Part shown: one piece after another, positions 1 to 13,830 of the stretch
How positions within the stretch are numbered: position 1 is the first letter of the stretch
How the letters are laid out: every line of letters starts with the position of its first letter
Assembly (NCBI GenBank): GCA_963693315.1
Contig: OY856186.1
Location: 459,419,360-459,483,359, forward strand
Direction: 5' to 3'
DNA from: Diogma glabrata
Taxonomy: Eukaryota; Arthropoda; Insecta; Diptera; Cylindrotomidae
DNA length: 64,000 bases
The notes under the pieces: model-generated
Seen by the model: only the letters and a program-made list of their open reading frames with translations
What the model was told of the DNA's origin: nothing
Database searches by the model: none
Made by a program: the position numbers and the translations under genes

Positions 1-607
1 TTTATACATAAAATATTTAAGAACAGATATCAAAAAACCACTGCTAAAATCATAAAATCAGCACAAATAAAAATCAATCAAACCAAAGAATAAAACTTAC
101 ACCTCTAACTCACAAATCGTTTATTAATTCAACCTAGACCTAGACTAGATCATCGATTTATTATAAAATAAATACAGTCAAATAGATTCGCCTTTCTCTG
201 TCTAGCTAATATACGAGTACAGCCTAAAAATTCCCTAATGAATTTACCTAAATCTAAACTAATAAAACGAATAAAAAAATGTTCAAAGCAAAACGTTAAA
301 AGAAAACTCATAAAACGATAGATCAAAATGACAAAAGGTATAACGACAATCGACATTTTATTCCGAAACTCAAATAAATTAAACATTTAAAAAATTTATT
401 ATTATTTTGAAGACAATTAATTTTATTACAAGAAGCAATATATTATAAAATTAGAAACACTAAAATGTAAGATTGATTTGAACTGGCAATGTTTCTATTT
501 GATTAGAAAGGAATTTGGTTAACTTTTTATATTAATAAAAAGTTTTGTGCAATAGAAATTGCAATATGTGTTACTGTTACAATAACACATCGAAACCTTT
601 TAAAACC
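1..607. other. AT-rich noncoding DNA, nothing recognised
   Basis: No exon-like frame, RNA gene or named repeat was found here. The open frames present are short, hydrophobic and rich in Phe, Ile and Tyr, as expected by chance from AT-rich DNA. Confidence 0.5.
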
Positions 608-760
608 TATATGTGTTATTATGGTTTTCCATATTATTCACTGTTTGTGTGCTTTTGTCACTTTTTATTAAAATGCAATATTTAAAAATATACTTTTTAC
701 TGTTTATTTTTAATTTTTATTTTATTAATAATAATATAAACTTCCTTATAGTAACAATTT
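608..760 (-). mobile_element. Penelope-like element, 3' tail fragment
   Basis: Read on the - strand, this stretch matches the tail of the Penelope-like copy at about 26943-27096 almost base for base, including the shared words gtgttattatgg, attattcactgtttgtgtgc and cttccttata. A third copy of the same tail sits at 22139-22340. No coding part of the element remains here, so it is a solo 3'-end relic. The match was found by reading the copies against each other; exact identity was not computed. Confidence 0.75.
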
Positions 761-1751
761 GAACCGCAGTTTCAAATATGGCAAGAAATTATAAAACTAT
801 CAAAACGTTTACATCAATTTATTTTATCCAACCATCATTTAACTGTAATTGTTTTTTTATACATATAAAAAGTTATTAATTACAACCTTACACAATAAAA
901 CACTTTATAATTAGTTTTAGCAAAAAAAAATACAGAACCTATAAGCAGATAAATAAAATGATTTATTCAAATTTTATAAACGATTTCTAATTTTTCTGTT
1001 CTCTAACCCCAAATTATTTTTAATGATTTGTTTATTTCTCAACTATAAACTATACAACCTATTATTAATTTTCAAATTTTTTCTAATCAGTTACATGCCA
1101 TAGTACTCTTCGCGTAAATTTGATTAATGATCTTCTATTTATTTATTTACTTACAATGTTAATATGTATACATATTTTTTGAGTTAAAATATTTGAATAA
1201 CAACAACATGAGTGAAGTTTGTTAAATGTTTTGTGTTATTCCATTTTGGGGGTTTGTATACATAACATTTTATATATGAATACAAGAAGATATTTATGTA
1301 TCACCAGAATTTTTATTTTACGGCGCTTAACACTTAACAGTTTTAAAAACAGTAGATAAATTTAAAAAATGTTGAATATTTAGTCAACGTTTAGAGTTTG
1401 ATCGTCAATTCTATTGATTGAACAACAAATAAAACATTTGCTCATTGATTCATTTTTAAGAAACATGCGATTAAAAATTAAGATAACCAGTACATATTCG
1501 AATTCTGGCTTGAAACCGAGAATGAAATTGTAATAGATTATTGACAAAATTTGTTAGTTTTTGTGATCATCATCAACAGATTAAATTAGATTTGTAAAAT
1601 TTACAAAAAAAAAACAAATATTCAAATACCAGCATGAAATTTTCCACAATTAAAAAATTAAAATTGATCTTAAAGTTAATTATTAAAATCCTAAATTTTA
1701 TCAAAGATCTTTTCGATTTGGATCACGATTTCAACAAATAATTCATAACTG
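761..1751. other. AT-rich noncoding DNA, nothing recognised
   Basis: No supported feature. Homopolymer A and T runs and short chance frames only. Confidence 0.5.
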
Positions 1752-1976
1752 TTAGATTAAAAACAACATTAAATTATATCCGAAAAATGCTTGATCATTA
1801 ATCGTTTTCAAAAGATTATCAACCAATGAGTCTTGAAATTCGAAATTATTGATAGGTTTTCTTTCAAAATACAAAAAAGTTGAAAGAAGTGCGTAAAGAT
1901 TACGTTCTCCTTGAATCATAATATTGGTTACAATTGAAAACGATCTTAGATTTGCTGTCTCATTGCTTTTTAACAT
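1752..1976 (-). pseudogene. Possible degraded coding segment, unknown
   Basis: A 74-codon frame on the - strand starts with MLKSNETANLRSF and contains MIQGERNLYALLS and PINNFEFQDSLVDNLL. Unlike most chance frames in this window, it has a balanced mix of charged, polar and hydrophobic residues. The frame continues upstream of the ATG for nine codons to a TGA. I do not recognise the protein. There is no convincing splice site at either end, so it may be a relic of a mobile element or an inserted viral or host sequence, or simply chance. Confidence is low. Confidence 0.25.
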
Positions 1977-4900
1977 GTGAGAAATTGTTGGTATGAAGTT
2001 ATTTCACGATTTTGAATTCATTTTAGAAATCGCTCATGTGGCGTTTTCTTAAACGCTCAAAGAAATAACATGAATTTGCGCCTCGTGCGTATATTCTTGT
2101 TTTGTACCTTTCATATCATATTTTTCATATTTAATTTTAACCTAGAAACAGTCTTTTAATATGTAATTTTATGAAGAAGAATCAATTTTTATTCTTAAAC
2201 AGAATATTTTATTCATCTTTAAGTTCTACCATCTTTAATCTTACGAAAGAATGAAAATTAATATTGTAAAGATAATAAATTTTTTTTAAAATATTAAAAA
2301 ATTGTTAATATTTTCTTCTATATAAAAAAAAATTGAATTAAAAGAACAGTAAATAAAATAATCTAATAATAGAATCGATTTTTAAGGAGTTTAAAAAAAA
2401 TTCTATCTTTCTATCTATCTTTCATGATGAATAAGAAAAGATGAAAAATTCTGTTTGTTATAAGTAAGGAATATTTTAAAAAAATTAAACAGGGCGATTA
2501 CAACCTATGTTTAATTCGCTGGTTCAGCCAATCAAAATTTTCTTTTTTATAAAAAAAATACTACAGCTACAGTCAACATTATTTCTTATAAACGAGTACG
2601 ATTATTAATTTCAAGATATTTATCGCAAGACAATTGAAAGTTCTATATATCTCACAGCAAAATAAAAATCATCAATCGAAACATAAAATCAAATAGAATA
2701 ATTTTAGATTAATTTTAATTTAAAAAAAAAAGTTCGTGACTTCCTAATTTAAATAACAAAAATGTAAAATATGATCATGGTCGAATTATGAATATCAATA
2801 TCAATCAATTTTTTTGATCTACAAAGAAGTTGATCTTGATAATCAATAATTTAAACTGAAATACTGAATGTAGCCGTGAAGAAAAAAACGAACAGAATAA
2901 GAAGCCGATTGATTTTGATTTGGTGGAATTTGTTAATCAATGGATTATCTGAATATCCTGAAGGAAATTTAAAGTATTGAATATTATTAAACAATTGTGA
3001 ATAACTTATGTAAAGCTTACCTGATACGAAAGTAGAAAGATCAATCAAAGATCATTCACAATCCACCACGTAATTTTTTTTGTATTTTTATTAACCTTAC
3101 AGATATAAAGATTTAAATTCTTTTGCATTTTTCATACTAATTCTAATAACTGTAATAATAAATTTCCCATTTTAGAATTGATCGAAGAAAGTAGATAATA
3201 TACCTACATATTGATTTATAGCGTAATTGTTGTGGATGAAATGAATGAGTCCAGAATAATTTTAACGAGTTTTTAACGGAATGAGTTTGAGACCAGGATA
3301 GCTTATTTTCCAGTTAAACTAATTAGTCCCTAACGTTTTATTATACGAAAACTTTCACCAAGTGAAATATAAAACTCCATATAAAAAAAAATAAAAAAAA
3401 TTTAATCAAAAACGCTAATCCAAATTTTTGCATACGGTTCATTGTTTTTTGCATATGGCGATTATTAAGCGGGCTATGAATATTGGGGGTTTCGTATTAA
3501 CCCATAAGTACGTTCGAATTATTATAGTGTAATGCTGTAAAGTGTTTCACTTTTAAATATAAATAAATTATTGCTATAGCTATATATCAATCTATTGGGA
3601 AATCTCTTATTCAATAATATTCAAAACAAAAAAACTATGTCGCAAAAATTTTTTATAATCACAAACTTTCACAATGGTTTTGGTTAGATTTAAAATTACA
3701 CAATAATCTCCGATCGAACATTTAAACATTTATAGTCAGATTGTCCATTTCTTGTTGCTTTTCAATTATACTTTTTACCGCACCCAAATTTAAAATTTCC
3801 CCATGTGATCTCAATACAAAATACAAGTCGAACCATTTCCATATATCATTTCAATAAACAAGTCAACAAACGAGAAAATATTCTCCTATACTCCCGACAA
3901 CTATTCCACCTTTTATAAATTGAACAACCGTATTACAGCTACATACAATATTATGATTTATAATTAATCTTCACATAACAAAATATTGTTTATTATTTAT
4001 GTAGAAGAAACGAGCTCATAGCACGAGCCAAAAAGAACATTTTCCGGTCAGCATAAATTTTATTTTATATTTCAATCCGTTTACTAGACAATTTCTTTTT
4101 TTTATTTGAATCGTTTGAGTTTCTTTTTTTTTTTTATAAAATAGATGAGAAACTAGACTAAAGAATTTGCAAGAAAGGGTCAGTTGCACGTAGAAATGTT
4201 TAAAATAATTGTGTTGATACGTTGATTGAAAATATTGTAAAAGTATTTTCGACAAAGTCTAAAGTATATTACTATAGAACGGAAAATGGAAGTACAACTG
4301 ATAACGAAATATCTTGCCCATTACAATATATGATTAATTAACATTGAGTGACGCAACAAAGCAATTAGTTGAGAAAAAGTTAAAAATGGGTTAATTGACC
4401 TGTAGCACACATAAATGTTTCCATGTTTGTTGAGATGGATTATTTTAATTTAAAAGCCGGAACCGAAACAAAATACCAAATCATTAGAGAATTTCTTTAA
4501 TTATGAATATTCTTGTTTTATAGTAAAAGTCGAAATAGGTCTGTCGTTAAAATGCATAGAAAACGAGAACTGTCATTGCAACCGTCCTAAAACAATAGTA
4601 TTGAAAAAATTCTTTGTTAATCTATCTTCGTTCATCAACCGTCCGTCCATTGTTCAACCTAAACTATTATAGAATAATGTTAAACTTAATGTGTTTCTTT
4701 TTTTATTACACATTAGCAGTTATAGTTTCAAAGTTTATTAGTTTCAATATTCTTCAATTTTATTTATTTATATTTTACTGGTTTTCATGGTATAAAGAAA
4801 AAACAATAAATAGAAACAAAACTATTTCATAATAAAAAAAAACAAAATCATCTAAGTTCATCCCATGAGGTAGTAAAAATAAATAAGTCAGAATGATAAA

Positions 4901-5235
4901 TTATAGTTTGAAATGCAAGTGATGGATGGAATAAAAAAAAACCTAAGATTTAAAAGGTAATTAAATTTTACAATTTATTGTTTAAGTTCTAATTATTATA
5001 GGAAATATATAATGTAATGTGTAGCATAGCTCCTTTGTATTAGAAATTAGAAATAGATTCTTAAAAACAAAATTAAGTTACTCAATAAAGATTAAAAATG
5101 AAGTGGAAATTTATTATTTTAGGAAATGAATTGACGATTAGAGACGATTGGATGAAGGGATTATTGTTGATGATGTAGGATGTTGCAGAGATTAATGGCC
5201 ACAAAAAAGATTTAAATTGTAATTAAATTCAAGCG
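1977..5235. other. AT-rich noncoding DNA
   Basis: No gene supported. On the - strand at about 3019 there is a good 5' splice-site match (cag followed by gtaagc) preceded by a pyrimidine-leaning tract, but the reading frame before it is closed by a nearby TGA. The frame at 4016-4255 - is low complexity, running through T-rich stretches at 4095-4140. Confidence 0.45.
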
Positions 5236-5410
5236 ATTTATAGCCAAGTGTGTTAAAACACTAGTCTATACATTGTTGGGGTCGAAGGTTCGAATCCAGT
5301 CAAATCCAATATATGGATTTACTGATTTAGAATTACAGAACCGAGAAGTATTGATGTAATATATATCCTTCAAAGGACAGTAAATCCACTGGACATATCA
5401 ATACTTAAAA
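5236..5410 (+). repeat. tRNA-derived SINE
   Basis: The head contains RNA polymerase III internal promoter boxes: an A-box-like tagccaagtgtg at 5241-5252 and a perfect B box ggttcgaatcc at 5287-5297, spaced as in a tRNA. A short unrelated body follows, then an A-rich tail at about 5406-5413. The cloverleaf does not close, so it is not a functional tRNA. A tRNA head, a body and an A tail are the diagnostic plan of a SINE, which is copied by the reverse transcriptase of a partner LINE. No clear target-site duplication was found. Confidence 0.7.
5287..5297 (+). promoter_or_regulatory. Pol III B box of the SINE
   Basis: ggttcgaatcc is an exact match to the B-box consensus GGTTCGANTCC. Confidence 0.75.
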
Positions 5411-5413
5411 AAA

Positions 5414-6424
5414 AATTGCTTTGGGAATAATATTTCTATATATTTTAGAAGTTTTTCGTTTTGGATAAATATTTTATAATATTTTGTGAAAGTATTACTT
5501 AGTAGTTTAAGTTTTGAAAAACTAAAATCATTAAAACGTTCACATTTAACTGGTTACATTTTAAAACTTGAGTTTAGACTTTAAAAGCTGAGCATCATGT
5601 TGTTATAAGTTGTTAGTAATACTAGTAAAATTTATCATACTTGCATCACTCAATCTTAACCAGGTGTCGGCAAATAATGGAGCGAACTTAAAATTTATAA
5701 TAAATGGTTAGTTTGCATTAAAACCATAAATTTTTTATCCTTAGTCCTTCTATAAATGTTTTGTGACTATGTAGTGACAAATTTCGATCTTCAAAGAGTA
5801 AATCTAAAGTATTTTAAAACTATACTACTTTTAAAGCTATCGATCGACTACAAAGACTATCAGGAAATATTGAAATTCATATAAATTAAATTAACTTAAA
5901 ATAAACATTTAAACCATTAAAAAAATCAACACCTCAATTTTGTTTGAATCGCGATATTTCTTTCAGTTTATCTCTACAAATTCCAATTAAAAAATTATTC
6001 ATATATACATCAATATTTCTTGTGTTAGTTGGTTTTTCTAAAAATATTTTTGTTTTTGAAATATGATTCGTTTCTTGCGTGAACACAACTGTCATGAAGA
6101 AATAAAAAAGGGCTTCTATCGTTTTTATTATTCTAATAAAACAAACAATATTAAGAAATCATCATTAAGATTAAAAAAAATCTTTTTATGTTTATTTATT
6201 CTCCCACTTAAAGTGTTTAATTATCGTTTGAGATAGTGACTCGAGAAAGAAAAATATAGAAGAGCAAAAGAAATATATGCATACAGTATGTTCCACCTAA
6301 CGTCATACAAGTACATATGCTTTACAATCTAATCTACAATCTAAGTTTTATGAAGTCAATTATTTTTGTGGACCTTCAGATTTAATCACATTTTTTAATT
6401 ATTTATTGACGGTTACATTTTTGA
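5414..6424. other. AT-rich noncoding DNA, nothing recognised
   Basis: No supported feature. Confidence 0.5.
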
Positions 6425-6512
6425 ATCTGGTCGAGTGTTATGTATAAAAAGGATGAAATGTTAACGAATTTCTCGGCGAGCCTATTATACTCGCACTTGA
6501 CCGACAATTTTG
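6425..6512 (+). repeat. Terminal fragment of the 'gggttccg' repeat family
   Basis: The words ggcgagcc, ctcgcacttgaccgac and the following T-rich stretch resemble the right end of the element at 22354-25554, which ends gacgagcg ... ttcgcacttgtctgac. Similar 'cgcacttg' ends recur in dispersed repeats of several insect orders, to my recollection. Only the end portion is present. The left boundary is approximate. Confidence 0.4.
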
Positions 6513-7985
6513 TCATGTGTCTTTTATAGCGAGCTGACATTATCGCACCAAAATTATGTTGTTTATCTAAATGTTCAAATGTGATAGTTTAGACCCATTG
6601 TTTCAGTTAACTTTCAAAAACGAAAATGAGTAATTTTATTATAAAAATTAAATTCTGTAAACATTTTTGACCTGAATCTCGTATTTATGATTTAATAATA
6701 TATGAAAAACACCAATTGAGAAAATATTAAGTTTTTTAAGATATATTTTTATGAATAATTTTTCTTATACTCTGTTCTTTTTTTTAAATACTTAATTTAT
6801 TAAATGCAACTACAATATTTTTGGATTTTATTCTGGTTACTTATTGTGATATGCAAATCGATTGTAAAATTTAACGCCCCCTTGCTGGTATGTATTTATT
6901 TATTCTTTGTTTTTGTTCATATTATTTTATGTTATTTATTTGTAAATTATTTTATTTTACTTAACAATTGCAAATTACTGGATTTCCTAGAAATATTTGA
7001 TAAAATTTGGTGATGAAAATAGAACTAAGGTTTTGAAAAACGAAAAGCAAGCGTTTCCATTTGTATTATAAGGTGAACGTTGTCATCGTCCTTATACTTT
7101 TCAATTTTGAAAGATAAGATATAGTACATACATTAAAACCTCGGAAAGTATGGACTTGTATGACTTGAAAATTAACGTAAATATAAAAATTTAAAAAAAA
7201 GGATTAAAGAGAACTGAGAATAAAAGAAAAGGATTTTCACTTAGCTCGTAAAAAAGATGCCAGGAACATTAACAACCGAAGAAGCATTTTGCATTGTGTT
7301 TCACAATATGTAATAATTGTGTATCATAAATAATAAACTTAATATTTCGAATACCTAATTTTGGTTTTCTGTAAATCGAATTCTTATTCCAGGTTGAGGA
7401 AAAGTGTATACATACAATGTATATATATACATAGAATTTTCGTTGAATAACCGATATAATATACAAACGAACATACAATTTTGAGTATTTTTTTCGGCAC
7501 GGAACGCATTATCGTATTTTACATCAATATATATGGAAAAAGTTGTTTCGCCTAAGGCATGTTTCGCTTTACGAGGAAGATTCTAGAACGAATTATGCTC
7601 GTTACGCGAGTTTTCACTGCATCACTATTACTAAAAGTAAATAGTTTATAGTTATGATTATGAAATTAGAAAAAAGCTTAGATAAAGAGACTTTAACATT
7701 GACAGCATTCATGTTTAGAACTCGCAAGCGTAGAAATTTTTGTCATATCGTCCATTTTTGCCCAACTATAACACTTCTTAATGGCAAAGATAATAGTTTT
7801 TTTTAACAACCCTGTGGTCTTGCGTTTTGCCTTCTTGGTAAGTTGAACATTTTACATCATATTCTAAAAATCAACGAAATCTGATAACGAAAGATATAGG
7901 TCAATAACATTTACGAGCACTACATTAACAAGCATATTTCAATGTTTCGTAACATAACCATTTTATATCTGAAGGTTTTCGAAAA
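6513..7985. other. AT-rich noncoding DNA, nothing recognised
   Basis: A 5' splice-site look-alike (cttggtaagttg) occurs near 7835, but no exon can be built upstream of it. Its neighbour acaaccctgtgg is a common mobile-element word. Confidence 0.45.
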
Positions 7986-7989
7986 AAAC

Positions 7990-10309
<2,320 letters not shown>

Positions 10310-10752
10310 TTTTTAAGAAGGGAATATAGTCCAGATATAGAGTCATATGAAGGCTCGTTTCTTCGAGCAAGCAATAGCGTCCCATCATCAAGGAATATTC
10401 CACAGCTAAGATTGAGGGTGCTACCGTTAACTGAATACAGTTCATCTGCCAGCACCTCTAAAACTTTTAGAAATAAAAAATGATGGATAGCGAATTACGT
10501 GTTGAGTACACGAACAGGTTGTGGTGAAGCTTGCGGTTGCAGCAGCCGTGGAAGTAATTGTACAAACTCTTCGCCAATAAATGAAGAAAATGATGTTTCA
10601 ACAAATGCAGAAAATGAAGGAAATAATATTAATTTTACTCCTAAGACATTTTCAGCGAAAGTGACGAAGAAGTTGGTAATGAAGTCATTGATTTCTTTTT
10701 GGGAATTGATTCACAACCTATGAATAATGCATTTAATAACTCAGATTTATAA
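10310..10752 (+). pseudogene. Transposon ORF C-terminus with cysteine-rich tail, frameshifted
   Basis: Three + strand frames, broken by stops and shifts, read in order. First comes SYEGSFLRASNSVPSSR through RVLPLTEYSSSASTSK. Then RTGCGEACGCSSRGSNCTNS appears after an in-frame stop. Last is an acidic tail, SESDEEVGNEVIDFFLGIDS, ending at a stop codon. The GCG-CGC-C spacing with a following acidic tail resembles the C-terminal cysteine motif (CxxxCGCRxxGxxC) I recall from many invertebrate mobile-element ORFs. The first part recurs, inverted, at 61279-61420 (RVLPLTVYSSSASTPK). The element family is not certain. The copy is dead: at least one internal stop and a frame change. Confidence 0.5.
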
Positions 10753-10899
10753 AATTTGTATAAAACAAAAATAAAAATTCCATAAAAAACGTAATTGTGT
10801 CATTATTTAAAACCAAATTATCCAAAATTTACTAAAATAATTCAAAAACATTTTTAAAAGTTGTCAGCCTTTATTTTTCTAGACAATTTTAAGACGTTT

Positions 10900-11410
10900 T
10901 TTTGTATATTTTTTTATCAATTTCAGAGTATTTTGCACTCCGTGGGGGTGGTGGGGAAGGGAAACAATTTTTTTAACTAAAAATAATTCCAGTTTATCGA
11001 TTATAAAACATAAATCTTAAAAAGAATTTAATAACCTTTTTTAAAGTTTTTCGTTGTAGAGGTAGTTTTCACCCCCTAAATAAAATTACAGTGAAAAATT
11101 TTTTTAATACTTTATTAAAAAATAAAAAAAGAAAGAAAAATACTTTCATATCATTTTTTTTAATTTTTTATTATTTCGGGGGTAGTTTTAACCCCCGTTT
11201 ATTTGTCCACTTGACCCAATTTTGGCATGTAATTAAATAAATTTAAAATCTTCTTAAATATTCTTGAAAATTGCATTTATTTATAATCTTAGCTTTACGT
11301 CCACAAAATAGCAAAAAATACCCTAAAAAGGGGTAGTTTTTGCAGTTTTTAGGGTGTTCTGGAAAAATTCGACATTAAAATCATAAACAGCGACCCAAAA
11401 AACCTCCCTA
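10900..11410 (+). repeat. Three imperfect repeats carrying 'ggggtagttttnaccccc'
   Basis: The word family gaggtagttttcaccccc, gggggtagttttaacccccg and aggggtagtttttgcag appears near 11058, 11178 and 11332, with a related G-rich run (gtgggggtggtgggg) near 10942. Each is embedded in A- and T-rich sequence with spacing of about 120-155 bp. This follows directly on the Cys-rich ORF relic at 10310-10752 and is plausibly that element's 3' noncoding part. Confidence 0.45.
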
Positions 11411-11811
11411 CGTATTTTTATGATAATTTTTTTTTGCTGTCAGAAATTTTATTTTTCATTCATACAAACTATGATATTTAAACAGTAGGCTTTGCTTTAA
11501 CTGTCGGCAATTCTTCTTGTCGTCGATAATTTTGCTTTGTCGTTATGAAAATTCTTTGTTGTCATTTTTTGTTCTAACAAAATGAAATATAATTTTATCT
11601 TAGTAGGCGCATAACTGTTATAAATTTGTAATTTATTTTTGAGAAATAAACATAAACATGCAACCATTTGTGAATGAAAACGGACATTTTTATTATGTGT
11701 GAATTGCATTTTTACATAATTTTGTATTATTGAATATTTTGTAGAAAGAATTTTATTTAGAAACTAATAATTATATTTTAAACAAAATTATAACTAAAAA
11801 AAATTATCTCA
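11411..11811. other. AT-rich noncoding DNA, nothing recognised
   Basis: No supported feature. Confidence 0.45.
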
Positions 11812-11880
11812 TTAAATACCACTCTTCATTGAAATTTTTTCGAAAATTTTTCAATTTTACTCATTAAATTATTTTTAAGC
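11812..11880 (+). repeat. Partial unit of the palindrome family abutting its left arm
   Basis: aataccac and cattgaaattttttcgaaaa, then a tail resembling cattaaattattt, match the inner end of the left arm at about 12461-12527 in the same orientation, about 650 bp away. It ends where the long inverted repeat begins, so it looks like the truncated end of a preceding head-to-tail unit. Confidence 0.6.
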
Positions 11881-13252
11881 GTGTACAGTACAATGTAGTT
11901 GAGGCAACCACACGTTATTGTTTATGTTAACATTAAATACAGTTCAACCAATTTCTTTGGTTTGAAATAAAAAATTTATGATATAAGGCCAAAGACTATT
12001 TCTTTAATGGAAATAGTTATTAACTTCATTTAACTTCTGTTATATTGTATGTAATCCTCATTATGTTGTCAGAAAAATGTTTACCTGTAGTTGTCCCAAT
12101 CACCGTGAAATTGTTTGAAAGTATTTTTTATTTGTTTGAATTTAATGATAGTGGGCCATAAAAATCATATTGACTGTTTTCTGTATACTATGTTTTAAAG
12201 TTTAAAGAAATCGTATTTATAAAATCGATAAGGAAACGTATAAACGTATAATACAAGAAAGGAAGCAAAATCACACATAACTAATTGACAATAGTCTCAG
12301 ATCAACCTAAAACTTTTTTAAATTCGTCAAGAAAGGTGTACAGAAGTACTTTAAACAACTTCTAGTTTCCGGACTTGGCACGAAAGTGGCCAATTTTTTG
12401 ATTTTTGGCCAAAAATAAAAAATATTCAATATCTCGGGAGAAAGTTAATGAATTTTCGGTTGTAATACCACGAGTCATTGAAATTTTTTCGAAAATATTT
12501 TGATTTTACGAATTAAATTATTTAGCAACACTGCTCAATCAAACCACTACTTAAACCACTCGTCCTTCGGACTCGTGGTTTATTGTGCGCTTTGATTCGC
12601 AGTGTTGCTAAATAATTTAATTCGTAAAATCAAAATATTTTCGAAAAAATTTCAATGACTCGTGGTATTACAACCGAAAATTCATTAACTTTCTCCCGAG
12701 ATATTGAATATTTTTTATTTTTGGCCAAAAATCAAAAAATTGGCCACTTTCGTGCCAAGTCCGGAAACTAGAAGTTGTTTAAAGTACTTCTGTACACCTT
12801 TCTTGACGAATTTAAAAAAGTTTTAGGTTGATCTGAGACTATTGTCAATTAGTTATGTGTGATTTTGCTTCCTTTCTTGTATTATACGTTTATACGTTTC
12901 CTTATCGATTTTATAAATACGATTTCTTTAAACTTTAAAACATAGTATACAGAAAACAGTCAATATGATTTTTATGGCCCACTATCATTAAATTCAAACA
13001 AATAAAAAATACTTTCAAACAATTTCACGGTGATTGGGACAACTACAGGTAAACATTTTTCTGACAACATAATGAGGATTACATACAATATAACAGAAGT
13101 TAAATGAAGTTAATAACTATTTCCATTAAAGAAATAGTCTTTGGCCTTATATCATAAATTTTTTATTTCAAACCAAAGAAATTGGTTGAACTGTATTTAA
13201 TGTTAACATAAACAATAACGTGTGGTTGCCTCAACTACATTGTACTGTACAC
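11881..13252. repeat. Long near-perfect inverted repeat (654-bp arms, 64-bp spacer)
   Basis: The left arm 11881-12534 is the reverse complement of 12599-13252. The outer ends (gtgtacagtacaatgtagtt against aactacattgtactgtacac), the middle (taaacgtata at 12241 against 12883-12892) and the inner ends (aaattatttagcaacact against its complement at 12601) all obey one mirror rule: position p pairs with 25133 minus p. There is therefore no net insertion or deletion between the arms. The 64-bp spacer holds a G+C-richer core, ccactcgtccttcggactcgtgg, which is partly self-complementary. No protein frame spans the arms and no target-site duplication is evident. It could be a recent foldback or MITE insertion, an inverted pair of satellite units, or a hairpin-RNA source if transcribed. 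A diverged single copy of the inner segment is at 40225-40330. Confidence 0.93.
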
Positions 13253-13830
13253 CGTACCCATACAGCTGTTGAATGAATTTCGAGGTTCGATTGGCCATAT
13301 TTCCTCTCGCGACGAGGTCGAGACAGTTCTTTTTCAGTGTAATATTTGACATATAACCAGCAGAAAAATGGAATCAAATCAGCAACGAAAACTTAATGTG
13401 TTCACTCAATTTATTCAACTATAATAAACAAATTTACAATCAAATTCAGGCATCTGTCTGCGAGGATATTTGTTGATTACAATCATGTTGATTTTGCTGT
13501 TTTTATTTCGGTTTCTATTTTTTTATTATGCAAATGTTTTAAAATTTTTTTGGTAATCTTTAAAAAAAAAATTCAATTGTTTTAAGAAATAACATGGAAA
13601 TATACTTACAACTGACGAAACTGTTGGGAAAATCCGTTAAACAATATAACTCAATATTATTGTATAAAGAAATTGTATAAAGAAATTTGAAAAATAAAAA
13701 ACAGTTGCAAAATTTTATGATGAGAACGGTTGGGTTCCTGGTTTGCTTTTATATTATTTTTGCTAAAATAATTCAAAGATTTAGTTTTATTTTCAAAAGA
13801 TTATTAGATTTGAATTCAAAGGAAAAAAAG
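13253..13830. other. Noncoding DNA, nothing recognised
   Basis: A short less AT-rich patch (about 13253-13330) lies beside the palindrome; otherwise no supported feature. Confidence 0.45.

Noticed and set aside
7828..7845. cttggtaagttg as a + strand exon end
   Set aside because: No acceptor or sustained frame upstream; neighbouring words are mobile-element-like.
13040..13055. acaggtaaac splice-like junction
   Set aside because: It lies inside the perfect palindrome and occurs in mirror form at about 12081-12093, with no exon frame.
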